Below, piece by piece: positions 30,574 through 38,980 of a DNA stretch of 64,000 nt. The notes under the pieces are model-generated. The model was not told the origin of the DNA and ran no database searches. It was given only the letters and a program-made list of their open reading frames with translations. The stretch covers positions 12,867,347 through 12,931,346 of the forward strand of contig OX336355.1 in assembly GCA_946902875.1 (NCBI GenBank). Direction: 5' to 3'. Source of the DNA: Nematopogon swammerdamellus (Eukaryota > Arthropoda > Insecta > Lepidoptera > Adelidae). The first letter of the stretch is position 1. Each line of letters starts with the position of its first letter. Position numbers and translations under genes: made by a program.

Positions 30574-30837
30574 TCGTAAAACTGTAGGTCCCTTCCCTCC
30601 TAATCTTACTTGGTGGTAGGGTCTAACCCGCCCGGGTTGGTACCACCGCACTGAATGAAACGTCGGTTGAAACGGCTATGTAAATAGTTTGTGTTTTCCG
30701 ACCAGTTCAGTGTAGCCGGCACGATCGAAGGGGAAAGCACTGACATGGCACCTAGTTCACCCGGTGTTATGGGCTGACCTCACGGACGTTGTAGGTGATG
30801 TAGCCAACCGTGTCAGTTTCCATAAAAAAAAAATAAA
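30574..30837 (+). repeat. SINE-A, middle to tail
   Basis: GTAAAACTGTAGGTCCCTTC, the GGTGGTAGGGTCTAACCC / GGTTGGTACCACC hairpin, body and tail with ten A. The head is missing. Confidence 0.9.
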
Positions 30838-30886
30838 CGAAAAAAATTGCAATAAATGTTTTTAATAAATAATTTAATAATAAGAA

Positions 30887-31155
30887 GTAAAAAGCCACCT
30901 CCATAGTTTTGAGCCGTTGAAGCAAGCGGCAATTTATCGATCGACTACGTGCGACATTCGCTTGTTTTGGAACACGTAAATGTTTGCGTGGAGCGTGCAG
31001 GCAAGCGATACGGGATTACTGCGCGTGGAAAAAGGATGACACAATATCACTGCGATCTCTTGAGATGGTCGGTCCTGTATTACGCGATACGCACACTACC
31101 TTAACCACGGTGTCTCGTTTTAGTAATAATTGAAGTATGAAGTGCGGAGTCCAGA
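30887..31155 (+). repeat. dispersed segment, copy 2 of a pair
   Basis: Second copy of the 28.37-28.64 kb segment in the same orientation. Confidence 0.9.
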
Positions 31156-31171
31156 ACTATTTTTTCTGTCT

Positions 31172-31268
31172 ACGGTTATACCAAAGAGATTAAAAAGGGT
31201 GGGTTTAATGTCTTTGTGTTATACCAAAGAGATTAAAAGAGGGTGGGTTTAATGTATTTGTGTTATAC
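31172..31268 (+). repeat. 53-bp tandem duplication
   Basis: GTTATACCAAAGAGATTAAA, GGGTGGGTTTAATGT and TTTGTGTTATAC occur twice in a row with small differences. Confidence 0.9.
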
Positions 31269-31379
31269 TTTACAGAATATATAAGTCAATGATATTTTAT
31301 ATAAAATTGTAGATTTTACCGACGACGACGAATAAAATAAAAAAATAGTAAATCTGATTTAAATGCAAAATTGATAATA

Positions 31380-31800
31380 AACCATCGCTTCTCTTATATT
31401 CTCTATCTTTTTCTCCCTTCCTTCCTCGCCCATCTCTCACTCACCTCTCTCCCTGTCTTCTCTCCTCGATCCCGCCTTCCTCCCCTCCTTCCCCTCACCC
31501 TTCACGGACCCCTCTTTGCCACCTTCCCTTTCGCCCATTCCCTCCCTCTCTCCCTACTTCCCTTCCTCCCCTCATGCCGCCCCTCCTTCCCATCACCCTC
31601 GCATTCACCGCTCGCATTCCATTCCTCCCCTACTACCCCTCATCCTGTCCGCAACCCCCTCTTACCCCGCCCCTTCTCCCTTCCAACCTCTCACTCCCTC
31701 CATATCCATTCCTCCTCGTTCCCTCTACTACCTCCCTCCCCCACACCTACCCTCATTCACTAACCCTTCCTCCCTCCATACCTCTCCTCCTCTTCTTCTT
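31380..31800 (+). repeat. polypyrimidine tract, about 420 bp
   Basis: The plus strand is almost only C and T with scattered A and a few G, for example CTCCCTGTCTTCTCTCCTCG and CCCTCCTTCCC-type runs. Two to three overlapping frames read as Ser/Pro/Leu/His-rich text with no domain, so none is a gene. It directly abuts the A tail (poly-T) of a SINE-A copy. Confidence 0.9.
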
Positions 31801-31893
31801 TTTTTTATGGAAACTGACATGGTTGGATACATCACCTACAACATCCGTGATGTCGGACATGTCGTGCCGGCTATACTGAACTGGACGGAAAAA
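31800..31893 (-). repeat. SINE-A tail copy with internal deletion
   Basis: TGTCAGTTTCCATAAAAAA, the GTTGTAGGTGATGTATCC box and TCCAGTTCAGTATAGCCGG are present on the minus strand. The part between GACATCAC and the CCGGCACGAC box is deleted. Confidence 0.8.
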
Positions 31894-31899
31894 AACAAT

Positions 31900-32086
31900 G
31901 ACGTATCATGTATTCTACTAGACCTCTTACCCGGGCAACAGCCTTCGCTCCACCGCGGTGGAGTAACCATTACGCGGAGGGACCCTCTTGAGACTAGTAG
32001 CTCGCGAGCGACCGAACGCGGCGGACGCGCCCTCCGCGCGCTCGCTGCCGTCCATCTGCGGCTCGCATCGCGCCAGTCATTACATT
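31900..32086 (+). promoter_or_regulatory. CpG-rich leader upstream of the THAP exon
   Basis: GC-rich, with CTCGCGAGCG and GACGCGCCCTCCGCGCGCTC, ending just before the ATG. It could be the original promoter or 5' UTR of the THAP unit. No TATA or initiator is evident. Confidence 0.35.
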
Positions 32087-32170
32087 ATGCCCGGTTGTGT
32101 GTTGCGAATTGCGATATTGCAAAAATCATACCAAAAATATTGGGAAAACTGATGGCATCTCATTTCATAG
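32087..32170 (+). pseudogene. THAP-domain first exon remnant with splice donor
   Basis: The ATG starts MPGCVLR. The rest of the exon, read in the next frame, gives YCKNHTKNIGKTDGISFHR, and the exon closes at AG before GTAAGT, phase 2. C4, the second Cys followed by KN, and GISFHR fit the start of a THAP zinc-binding domain, where an intron commonly follows the FHR. The frame breaks because TTGCGA appears twice in near-tandem (about 32100-32113), adding 7 bases. It shares architecture and donor phase with the 2.53-kb remnant. I find no second exon downstream, and an inverted-repeat element begins 22 bp into the presumed intron. Confidence 0.65.
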
Positions 32171-32197
32171 GTAAGTATCACTTCATTATGATCTTAA

Positions 32198-32702
32198 TAT
32201 ATAAGGTCTTTCAAAATTAGTTAATAGTACGCTAAGGGGGGGTTCTGCATCATATAGGGAGTAAAACCTATATAAAATTTTTTGGACCTTGGGCTTTTTT
32301 TATGTAAAATGTTTTGTATGTATTTAAATAAAAAAATATGTGGTTGATTTTTATAGCCCAATCGATTCATTTTCATAACAGTAACAAAAAAGTCTTCATT
32401 ACCATTTTGATGTAACACGTGTAAGTTGGTAAAAAAAATCAAATTCTTTCTATTCCATACTAATAAAACTAAAATTGTGGTTTTCACAATTTCTGAAAGA
32501 AAGAGATCTATGTGTTGGAAGACTTTTTTGTTCCTGGCATGAAACTGAAACAATTAAGAAAATAATTTTTTTTTACATTTTACATTATTATAATTTTTTT
32601 TTTGTAAAAAAAATCTTTGTTCCTCAAAAGTGATTTATTTACGATACAGAACCCCCCCCCCCCCTTAGCGTACTATTAACTAATTTTGAAAGACCTTATA
32701 TA
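32198..32702. mobile_element. 505-bp MITE-like element with about 50-bp terminal inverted repeats
   Basis: The left end TATATAAGGTCTTTCAAAAT then TAGTTAATAGTACGCTAAGG is matched in inverted orientation at 32.65-32.70 kb. Near the right end is a run of 14 C where the left end has 7 G, so the runs differ in length. The interior is AT-rich and non-coding. A TA duplication is possible at the tips. Confidence 0.9.
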
Positions 32703-33425
32703 TAATATCTTGTTTTCCATGTGCTTAGAAATATTTGGTTCAACTGGCCAATTAGGGCTGTCACAACGCTACTTCAATTTCAAAATTTTGTACATTTTAT
32801 GTATTGACCTCGCATTGCAATAACATAAGCATTATTTAATTAAACAAATAAATTGAACGCGCTCATTAGGGCTGCCACATATGAATGATTAGAAATATAG
32901 TTCTGGGATATCATGTATGAAAGTAAATAAATATGTATTAAACCACGTTAAAATATGAGAGTGAATTGACCGCTAATTAGGGTTGTCGCTATTCTTTTAT
33001 TTTTTTTTTATTAGTAAATAATTGAGAAATTTTCAAGAAAAAATTTTTTTTACAAGGTTTCCACATCCTTCTAATGGATCAATACGAGAAAGATGGATAA
33101 AAATAGTCCAAGATGATACATTGTTTAAGGGAAAGTGAAAATTTAAATTTGTGTAAAGTGAAATTTAAATTATTTTGTTTGTACGGAGGAAGAGTTATTT
33201 TAGTTGTGTTTGTGTGTGTAGTCCAAAGTATACCTAATGGTTTTTTTAGTTATATATATATATATATTTTTTTTTATAAATGCTGCACTCTTTATTTTAT
33301 GTATGTTTGGTTTGGAGATTTTAAGTTTAGTCCAAGGCCAAGACCGCAGTTATGAATTCTTTATTATTACGTTTAGTTTTTTAGATATTATTCTAGTTAT
33401 TAAGTGTAGGTATTATAAGAATACA
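32703..33425. other. AT-rich stretch, no gene
   Basis: TTAGGGCTGTCACAAC, TTAGGGCTGCCACAT and TTAGGGTTGTCGCTA occur at about 32.75, 32.87 and 32.98 kb, a loose spaced repeat of about 110 bp. A TA run lies at about 33.25 kb. Frames are Phe/Tyr-rich chance readings. Confidence 0.45.
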
Positions 33426-33427
33426 AA

Positions 33428-33561
33428 ACGGCTTTATTCGCGGTCGAAATATGAGCTGTGTGGCTCGACGTTTCGGGCCAAACGTATGGCCCATCATCAT
33501 GAGCACTCTGGCCGAAATGTCGAGCCACACAGCTGGTATTTCGATAGTGAGTAAAGCCGTT
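33428..33561. mobile_element. foldback element, about 55-bp arms
   Basis: AACGGCTTTATTCGCGGTCG, AGCTGTGTGGCTCGACGTTT and CGGGCCA are mirrored by TGGCCGAAATGTCGAGCCAC, AGCTGGTATTTCGA and AAAGCCGTT. Small mismatches separate the arms. The loop is about 25 bases. Confidence 0.85.
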
Positions 33562-34035
33562 GTTACTTCTTAAAATGTCAAATAACCACGGTAATTTAAA
33601 AACCCATATAAGTTTAGGTATGTATTTCAAGTTATTATAGTTCTGTATTTTAAGTTTAAATACATAAAAACATTTTTTTCGATGAAATTCACTATCTGTT
33701 TTCTTCTATAATCCTTTAAAACGTCCCACTGCTAGGCACGGACTCTGCTCACTGACATAGGAGGTATTGTTTTTATTGTTGTTGTTTTATTGTTTATTGA
33801 GTATTCTTATGGCAGTCATATTGCACTCGAACTTGTCACAATTTGTTATATCCGGTTCGATTACTCGTACATGGTGACCAGTGGAAATCAGAAGCAGTTT
33901 ACACAAAAATACCTTTCATAGACCAGTGTGCACTAGTTACCTAACTTTATTTTTCTTCACCGGAGCGATCGTACCTATTCGTTATGAAATGCACGTATAT
34001 CAATCTTTATCAAGGAAATAAATAAGTACATTAGT
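33562..34035. other. no gene; LINE 3' UTR-like words
   Basis: ATTGTTTATTGAGTATTCTT and GAACTTGTCACAATTTG resemble the LINE 3' UTR words at 9.3 kb and 47.95 kb. No coding sequence is supported. Confidence 0.4.
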
Positions 34036-34037
34036 TA

Positions 34038-34104
34038 GTGCCCGGGATTTGAACCCGTAACTTCTGCATTGAGAAGCGTTACCACTAGACTACGGGCACA
34101 ATTA
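34038..34104 (-). repeat. tRNA-like SINE head
   Basis: The minus strand reads GTGCCCGTAGTCTAGTGGTA then ACGGGTTCAAATCCCGGGCA. A box TAGTCTAGTGG and B box GGTTCAAATCC are good, and a 5-bp anticodon-like stem CTTCT/AGAAG exists. The loop is 6 bases and the T stem and acceptor overlap, so this is not a functional tRNA. Confidence 0.6.
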
Positions 34105-34194
34105 ACCATAATACCTACTCGTAAAATAATAAATCGAAAAATATATTTTTGGTAGACTAAGTGACAACCCTACGTATTCCAATGCACGTGTTGA

Positions 34195-34310
34195 CTGACC
34201 GGCCGGGCCGGCCGGGCCGCTAGCCGCTAGTCGCTCGCTAGCTAGCCCCTCTCCCGCTCGCTTCCCGCCCCGCGCGGCTCAGCGTTCCGCCACCCCGCTA
34301 CCTTACCTCA
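34195..34310. other. CpG-rich tract
   Basis: GGCCGGGCCGGCCGGGCCGC and GCTAGCCGCTAGTCGCTCGC followed by CCCGCCCCGCGCGGC. This is the densest GC stretch in the area. It could be a fragment of a promoter, but nothing downstream supports a gene. Confidence 0.4.
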
Positions 34311-34404
34311 TACCTCAGTTATTGGCCGTCATTTCTCTGTATTCTTTCTTCGTAGTGCTCACTCTATACATAAAATCTCTTTGGAAAAAAACGAAAAAAA
34401 TAAC

Positions 34405-34597
34405 TATTTACATAGCCGTTTCGAAATACGTTTTATTCAGTGCGGTGGTACCAACCCTAGTAAGGTAAGAAGGGAAGGGTGCTACAGTTTTACGTGGAAT
34501 CCGAACCACGGTCAGCCTACAATGGTCGAGCGGTCACCCATCCAAGTGTTGACCGCGCCCAGTGTTGCCTGCACCACTGAGCTACCGAGGCTAACAA
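34405..34597 (-). repeat. SINE-A, head to middle
   Basis: A-box-like TAGCTCAGTGG, the 5S-like AACACTTGGATGGGTGACC, GTGGTTCGGATTCCACG and GGTTGGTACCACC are present on the minus strand. Two internal deletions are visible, and the tail is absent. Confidence 0.8.
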
Positions 34598-34794
34598 ACG
34601 TACCTCCCACCCACTCCCCCCTCTTTTCTCTCCCACTTCCTCTTCCTGACCATTTTTCATTATTTCTTACCAAAAGCAGTATCTATTGAGTAATCTGTGC
34701 CAAAAGCCTAGATATTAAATTTTCATATCCTTACCTTGAGAAATCATGGATTCCCCATACAAAAACTTTCACCCCTATTTCACCCCTTATTTTT

Positions 34795-35032
34795 AGGTTT
34801 CAGTATCCCTGTACGGAAGCCTATTACTAAGCCTCCGAAGTCTGTCTGTCCGTCCGTCCGTCCGTCTGTCTGTCCGAGGGCTGTATCTCTTGAACCGTAA
34901 TAGGTAGCCCGTTGAAATTTTCACAGAATATGTGTTACTATGGCGGATATAACAACAAATAAGCGGAGCTAGGTACAACCAAAGAGTTTGTAAACTCTTT
35001 GGACCGGAGTAAAACCGCAAACAGGAAATTAC
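34795..35032 (+). repeat. repeat X, partial copy
   Basis: A start-like GTTTCAGTATCCCTGTACGG, the CTGTCCGTCCGTCC run, GGGCTGTATCTCTTGAACCG and TTTCACAGAATATGTGTTAC. This subfamily also occurs at 44.7, 58.3 and 58.55 kb. Confidence 0.75.
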
Positions 35033-35036
35033 AATC

Positions 35037-36353
35037 TTACACGTTCAACGCCACATGAAAAATCCAGTATTTCCGTTTGGGCCACGGGGCTCACCGCTCA
35101 CCGGTGAGCCTTTCCTTACTGAACCATTCAGGTCATGGGGGTCACCGGTGAGCCGCGTGAGAGGTCCTACGTAAACGCTTCCTACAAGGCACAGAGCGCA
35201 GCTACAAAGCCAATATGGAAGTGAGCCGCATGGCCTTGTAGTCGAAGCGGACGGCGTGGTTTTCAAATCCAATAGAAACTTGTAGTTTTTTATTAAGTTA
35301 ATTGTAACGATGCTAGGGCTGCTCTTAACGATAAGGTAGAAAATTATATTTTTATTAATAGAATTAATAAAACCAGAAAATAATAAGAAAATATTCGTCA
35401 AAATAAAAATGAACATAACATTTTCTTCATTACCAAATAAGAAGACATTATTTATTACGAAAATAATTTATGAAATTGAACAAAAGAAAATATTTATGAA
35501 ATTGAACAATCACAACATTATGTTATGACTCTTCATTATTTAAAATAATCAATCATCTTAACCCTTTGGCTCTTAACCATAAACAATAAAGAATTATCCG
35601 TGAGTCTTGTTAAAACAAGGCAAACAAAGGAATGGTTTAGTTGGGCTGCTTTGGCAATAAGTGGATACTTTTTTCGACTTGGTTTTAGCCTGTTTGCTAC
35701 CCATTATTGGTACGTTCTTTGCATAACATTGGTGACATGTTCTTCTCACTTTTCTGGCCAATCCCTCTTTCCTTTCCAGAGTGTGTTTCATTCTCTTCCG
35801 TCTTTCTATACGCATTTCATCGTCGCTATCCTCACTCTCCGACAAAAGAATTCGACAGCATCTTCTTTTCGTTGGTTGAACTACGTCTTCATAGAATCTA
35901 TTCCGAAACTACGGTTCAGAAGATCTATCTCGATGTTTTCTAACTGCGTTAGCGCTTCTTGTGTTAACTCGAAATCTTCAAAATAATCCATTTTTGGCGA
36001 GAAAAGCGTAAAACATCCTCAATTGTCGACGCAGCCGGACCGGGATTGATCGCTGCGTCCGCGGCGAGCGCGCAACGGGTGGGCCGCGGCGTGACCCCGC
36101 GGCCCCAGCCAACAGAAAAATACAAATCCTTCATAGGAGGCCACACGATCCACCCGTGAGCCTTTTGCTATATCTCGAAAATTAGACGGTAAATGTCGCA
36201 AATTTTTATTTTCCTTACAAATTACCGCATTTTATAAACTTTGTGATGAAAATCTCAAGTTGATGAAAATTACGGATATAATGAGTTTGGCTTGGCCCGA
36301 ACGGAAAAGTACGCTAGGCCCACCGGTGGGTCGTATGGCGTTCAACGTGTTAA
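35037..36353. mobile_element. piggyBac-like element, about 1.3 kb, internally deleted
   Basis: The left end TTACACGTTCAACGCC and the right end (minus) TTAACACGTTGAACGCC match, with TTAA intact on the right and apparently TTA on the left. Both ends carry a subterminal TTCCGTT[TC]GGGCCA, and CACCGGTG[AG]G palindromes occur near each end. The interior holds a reduced transposase on the minus strand. A further TTAACCCTTTGG occurs internally at 35.56 kb. Confidence 0.65.
35594..35991 (-). pseudogene. piggyBac-like transposase, N-terminus joined to C-terminal Cys-rich tail
   Basis: From the ATG at 35991 the frame reads about 36 residues beginning MDYFEDFELTQEAL and stops. After a frameshift the text continues PTKRRCCRILLSESEDSDDE and then a basic stretch, ending with CHQC, a spacer with YC, and FLCLPCFNKTHG. 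Acidic N-terminal sequence with LSESEDSDDE and a terminal C-x2-C ... C-x-x-C-F zinc-binding tail are features of piggyBac transposases. The catalytic DDD region, about 450 residues in a usual 600-residue protein, is missing. It cannot be an active transposase. Confidence 0.7.
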
Positions 36354-37135
36354 TTGTGGGCTGATTTTGAAAATTCTTTTTTTGTTTGGTAGGTCATACT
36401 TCAGAGGTGCTCCCATTGAAATTTTATCGAAATTGATTCAGCGGTTTATGAAAAATCAACAAAATACTATTGGTGTGTGGTTACCTTCAGCAAAACTTTT
36501 GTGATGTGGACTTTTTCAGCAATTTGCAGTTTGACACATGGCGAATAATTCTGTACCACTTCAAACGGATTTCGATTATTCGATTTCGATTATGGTTTTT
36601 TATTAAATATTACTAAAAAGAATGAAATAAAAACTGTTTTAAAAATATAAAACCGACTTAAAAAAAAAATAAACTAGAACTAAAAAGTATTAAATACGTA
36701 CCTAATATTTTGAAATTTTCTCTGTCATTGTATTGAAATACATGAATCGATATTGTCATTCATATTCGGACCCTTGTTTCATGAATATTCTAAATTTGAA
36801 ATCTTTTCCGACCGGCCAGATGCGCTTAATTTATACGAGTACGAGTACCATCGAGCTGGTCTGATGATGGAGACGGAAGGTGGCCATAGGAACTCCTAAA
36901 CTACACATGATAAACCCATCGTGTTTGGGCTCGTTGAATTTGTCTTCACGAGCAATTTACTTTAGACCTAGGAGATTCTCAATTCGACGGTATGTTTTCT
37001 TTTTTTGGATGTTTGTTACGCGATTACTCCGTCAATTATTGTGGGCCGATTTTGAAAATTCTTTTTTTTTGTTTGAAAGGGGATAACCATGAGGTGGTTC
37101 CATTTTAATTTGGTCGAGATCAGATTGGAAAGCGA
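36354..37135. repeat. dispersed repeat, two related pieces
   Basis: AATTGTGGGCTGATTTTGAA then AATTCTTTTTTTGTTTG at 36.35 kb recurs at 37.04 kb as TTATTGTGGGCCGATTTTGA. A stretch with AAACCGACTTAAAAAAAAAA at 36.65 kb resembles a common Lepidoptera repeat end. No gene is supported. Confidence 0.5.
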
Positions 37136-37172
37136 GGCGGAATCGCGAGGCCGAAGGTCGAGCGATTCCGCC
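37136..37172. repeat. 11-bp hairpin enclosing an M-like core
   Basis: GGCGGAATCGC and its inverted copy enclose GAGGCCGAAGGTCGA, very close to the repeat M core. Confidence 0.85.
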
Positions 37173-37259
37173 GAGTACATTAATAGCAAAAAATTTAAAA
37201 AAAAACTGTGAAATAAAAAACTATTTAAAAAAATATATAAAAAAGGCCTTCAAAAATGT

Positions 37260-37420
37260 ATGAAATTAAAAAAAATCGAACCCTAGAGTAGTTGAAGGCG
37301 GTGCTAAAGCAAGCAAAAATGATACATGAAAGAAAACATGCGCGGATGATATCCTTTGTGATTTGTGTAGCCTTCTTTAGCACCGCCTTCAACTCTAGGG
37401 TTCGATTTTTTTAATTTCAT
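37260..37420. mobile_element. foldback element, about 47-bp arms
   Basis: The left arm with AATCGAACCCTAGAGTAGTT and GAAGGCGGTGCTAAAG is mirrored on the right, where a GTA triplet is lacking. The loop is about 65 bases. The loop-proximal GAAGGCGGT is shared with the 25.7-kb foldback. Confidence 0.9.
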
Positions 37421-37528
37421 AAATTTTTTAAGGCAGTTTTCATATTTTTTTTTACATACAATGCTGACATTATTAGAATGAAGAGTGACGAGTATTTGTT
37501 TAACTGTTCAACTAAATAAATACGTTCT

Positions 37529-37586
37529 ATCCACAGAGCACGGAATACCCCCGCGCGCGCGCGGGGGTATTCCGTGCTCTGTGGAT
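37529..37586. repeat. perfect 58-bp palindrome
   Basis: ATCCACAGAGCACGGAATAC followed by CCCCGCGCG is followed directly by its exact inverted copy, with no spacer. The centre is an alternating GC run of ten. Confidence 0.98.
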
Positions 37587-38485
37587 CTATCTATTAAAAG
37601 CGCACAAACAGGAAATTACAATCATAATAATATTTTGTTCCGTATACCAAATTATTTTCAAAACATTTTTTTATTTTATTTAATTTGATAAGAAGTTTTA
37701 GTTTTATTGTAAATTGTCATAATTTTATTATTCAAATATAATTAAAAATTTTGGAATTTACATAAATAATGTTCTTTATAAATATAAATGAAAGCGCCAT
37801 CTTTTGTCTAGTAGCAGTAATTCTACAGCCTAGTGACAATTAAAGGTACCTACATACATGTTGTATTTCAACTAGATAGCGCCCTTAGTATAGAAGTATT
37901 AACAAACATTAACGCCACCTGTTTGTTTTACGACAACATCAAGAAAAATTATTAACGCCCTCTGTTGGTTTTACGATTTACAACGTTACCAAATTTTTTA
38001 TATGGAGTGGTCTATCTGTCCCGACAGGGTTATAAAATCAATGGCACAAAGACAAACTTATAAAATTATATGCTCATCTCTGTCAAACTTCTTCCTGAAC
38101 ACGAGTTTCTCCATTGTTCGAATTCCATATACAACTGTGCATAGATACCTTCCCTTTTTAATTAACCAGTTTGGATCAAAGATGTACTGAACTATAGAGA
38201 ACTTTACTACTGACTAGTGGGTCGAATTTCATATGCAGATCATTTTCACAATTTTTTTATTGTTCTAGATATAACTTTTATTCATTAGAAGACAAAAAAA
38301 TATGCCATTTTGCGGCCGGTTATGGTCGTGTTGCCTGCATGCACACACATTTACACACGTGCCATGACGGACGGTGACTGACGCCGACTGAGTGCGGGTG
38401 TGTGCCAATAAAACACTTTATGGGGGCCACGGGAGCAGAGCACGTTACCTATCTTGACTCTTTGTTTTTAGTTGCGACTAGTTGT
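37587..38485. other. no recognisable gene
   Basis: AT-rich, with TAGCAGTAATTCTACAGCC and similar unremarkable text. No domain or repeat could be named. Confidence 0.35.
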
Positions 38486-38489
38486 CGTT

Positions 38490-38980
38490 TTCTGTCCAGT
38501 TCAATTTAGTCAACATAATTAAATGAACCACAGACATGACACTCAAAAGTAACCAGGTTTGTTCGGCTGACTGACATCAGAAATTTAGATAGATAGATAG
38601 AAAATTCTTTATTGCTCCAGTAAACATTAAACAGTAACAAATACATTGAAAAATTTACATAAGGTGCAAAGGCGGACTTATCCCTTACAGAGATTTCTTA
38701 CGGTCAACCTTTGGATGTTTGAGATTCGATAATATAGTGGAATGTAAGTAGGTAGTAGCAAAAGAGTTGAGCGTGACAATTGAAGATAAAATAATAATAA
38801 GAATACTTATTAACAATACATATAAGTACATGCTAGTAAAATATAAGCCATACATGTTTAATACATATAAATTACTAAATATATAGAATATTATATACAA
38901 ATAAATATACATACATACATACTTGTCCATCCAAATTTAGTTAGGTGATGTAGCCAACCTTATCAGGTTTCATAAAATTA
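38490..38980 (+). repeat. decayed SINE-A split by an insertion
   Basis: TTCTGTCCAGTTCAATTTAG to GGCTGACTGACATCAG, then after the insertion GTTAGGTGATGTAGCCAACC and TATCAGGTTTCATAAAA. The two halves line up with one SINE-A body and tail. Confidence 0.8.
38581..38940 (-). mobile_element. 5'-truncated LINE 3' UTR insertion with 8-bp target duplication
   Basis: The insert is flanked by AAATTTAG at 38581-38588 and 38933-38940. On its minus strand it ends CTGGAGCAATAAAGAATTTT then a CTAT repeat tail, with a polyadenylation-like AATAAAG. A copy of this tail is at about 50.3 kb. A short coding fragment is not recognisable. The host sequence is SINE-A. Confidence 0.85.

Noticed and set aside
31371..32220. 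Ser/Pro/His-rich frames of up to 234 codons
   Set aside because: They are overlapping readings of a polypyrimidine tract joined to a SINE tail. Three frames are open for the same compositional reason.
34038..34104. Possible tRNA gene
   Set aside because: Good A and B boxes, but a six-base anticodon loop and overlapping T and acceptor arms. It fits a SINE head.
35600..35986. 128-codon plus-strand frame
   Set aside because: It is antisense to the piggyBac-like remnant, which has recognisable motifs on the minus strand.
38685..38930. 81-codon Tyr/Leu-rich minus-strand frame resembling a membrane protein
   Set aside because: It lies within the LINE 3' UTR insertion. Hydrophobic text results from AT-rich sequence.
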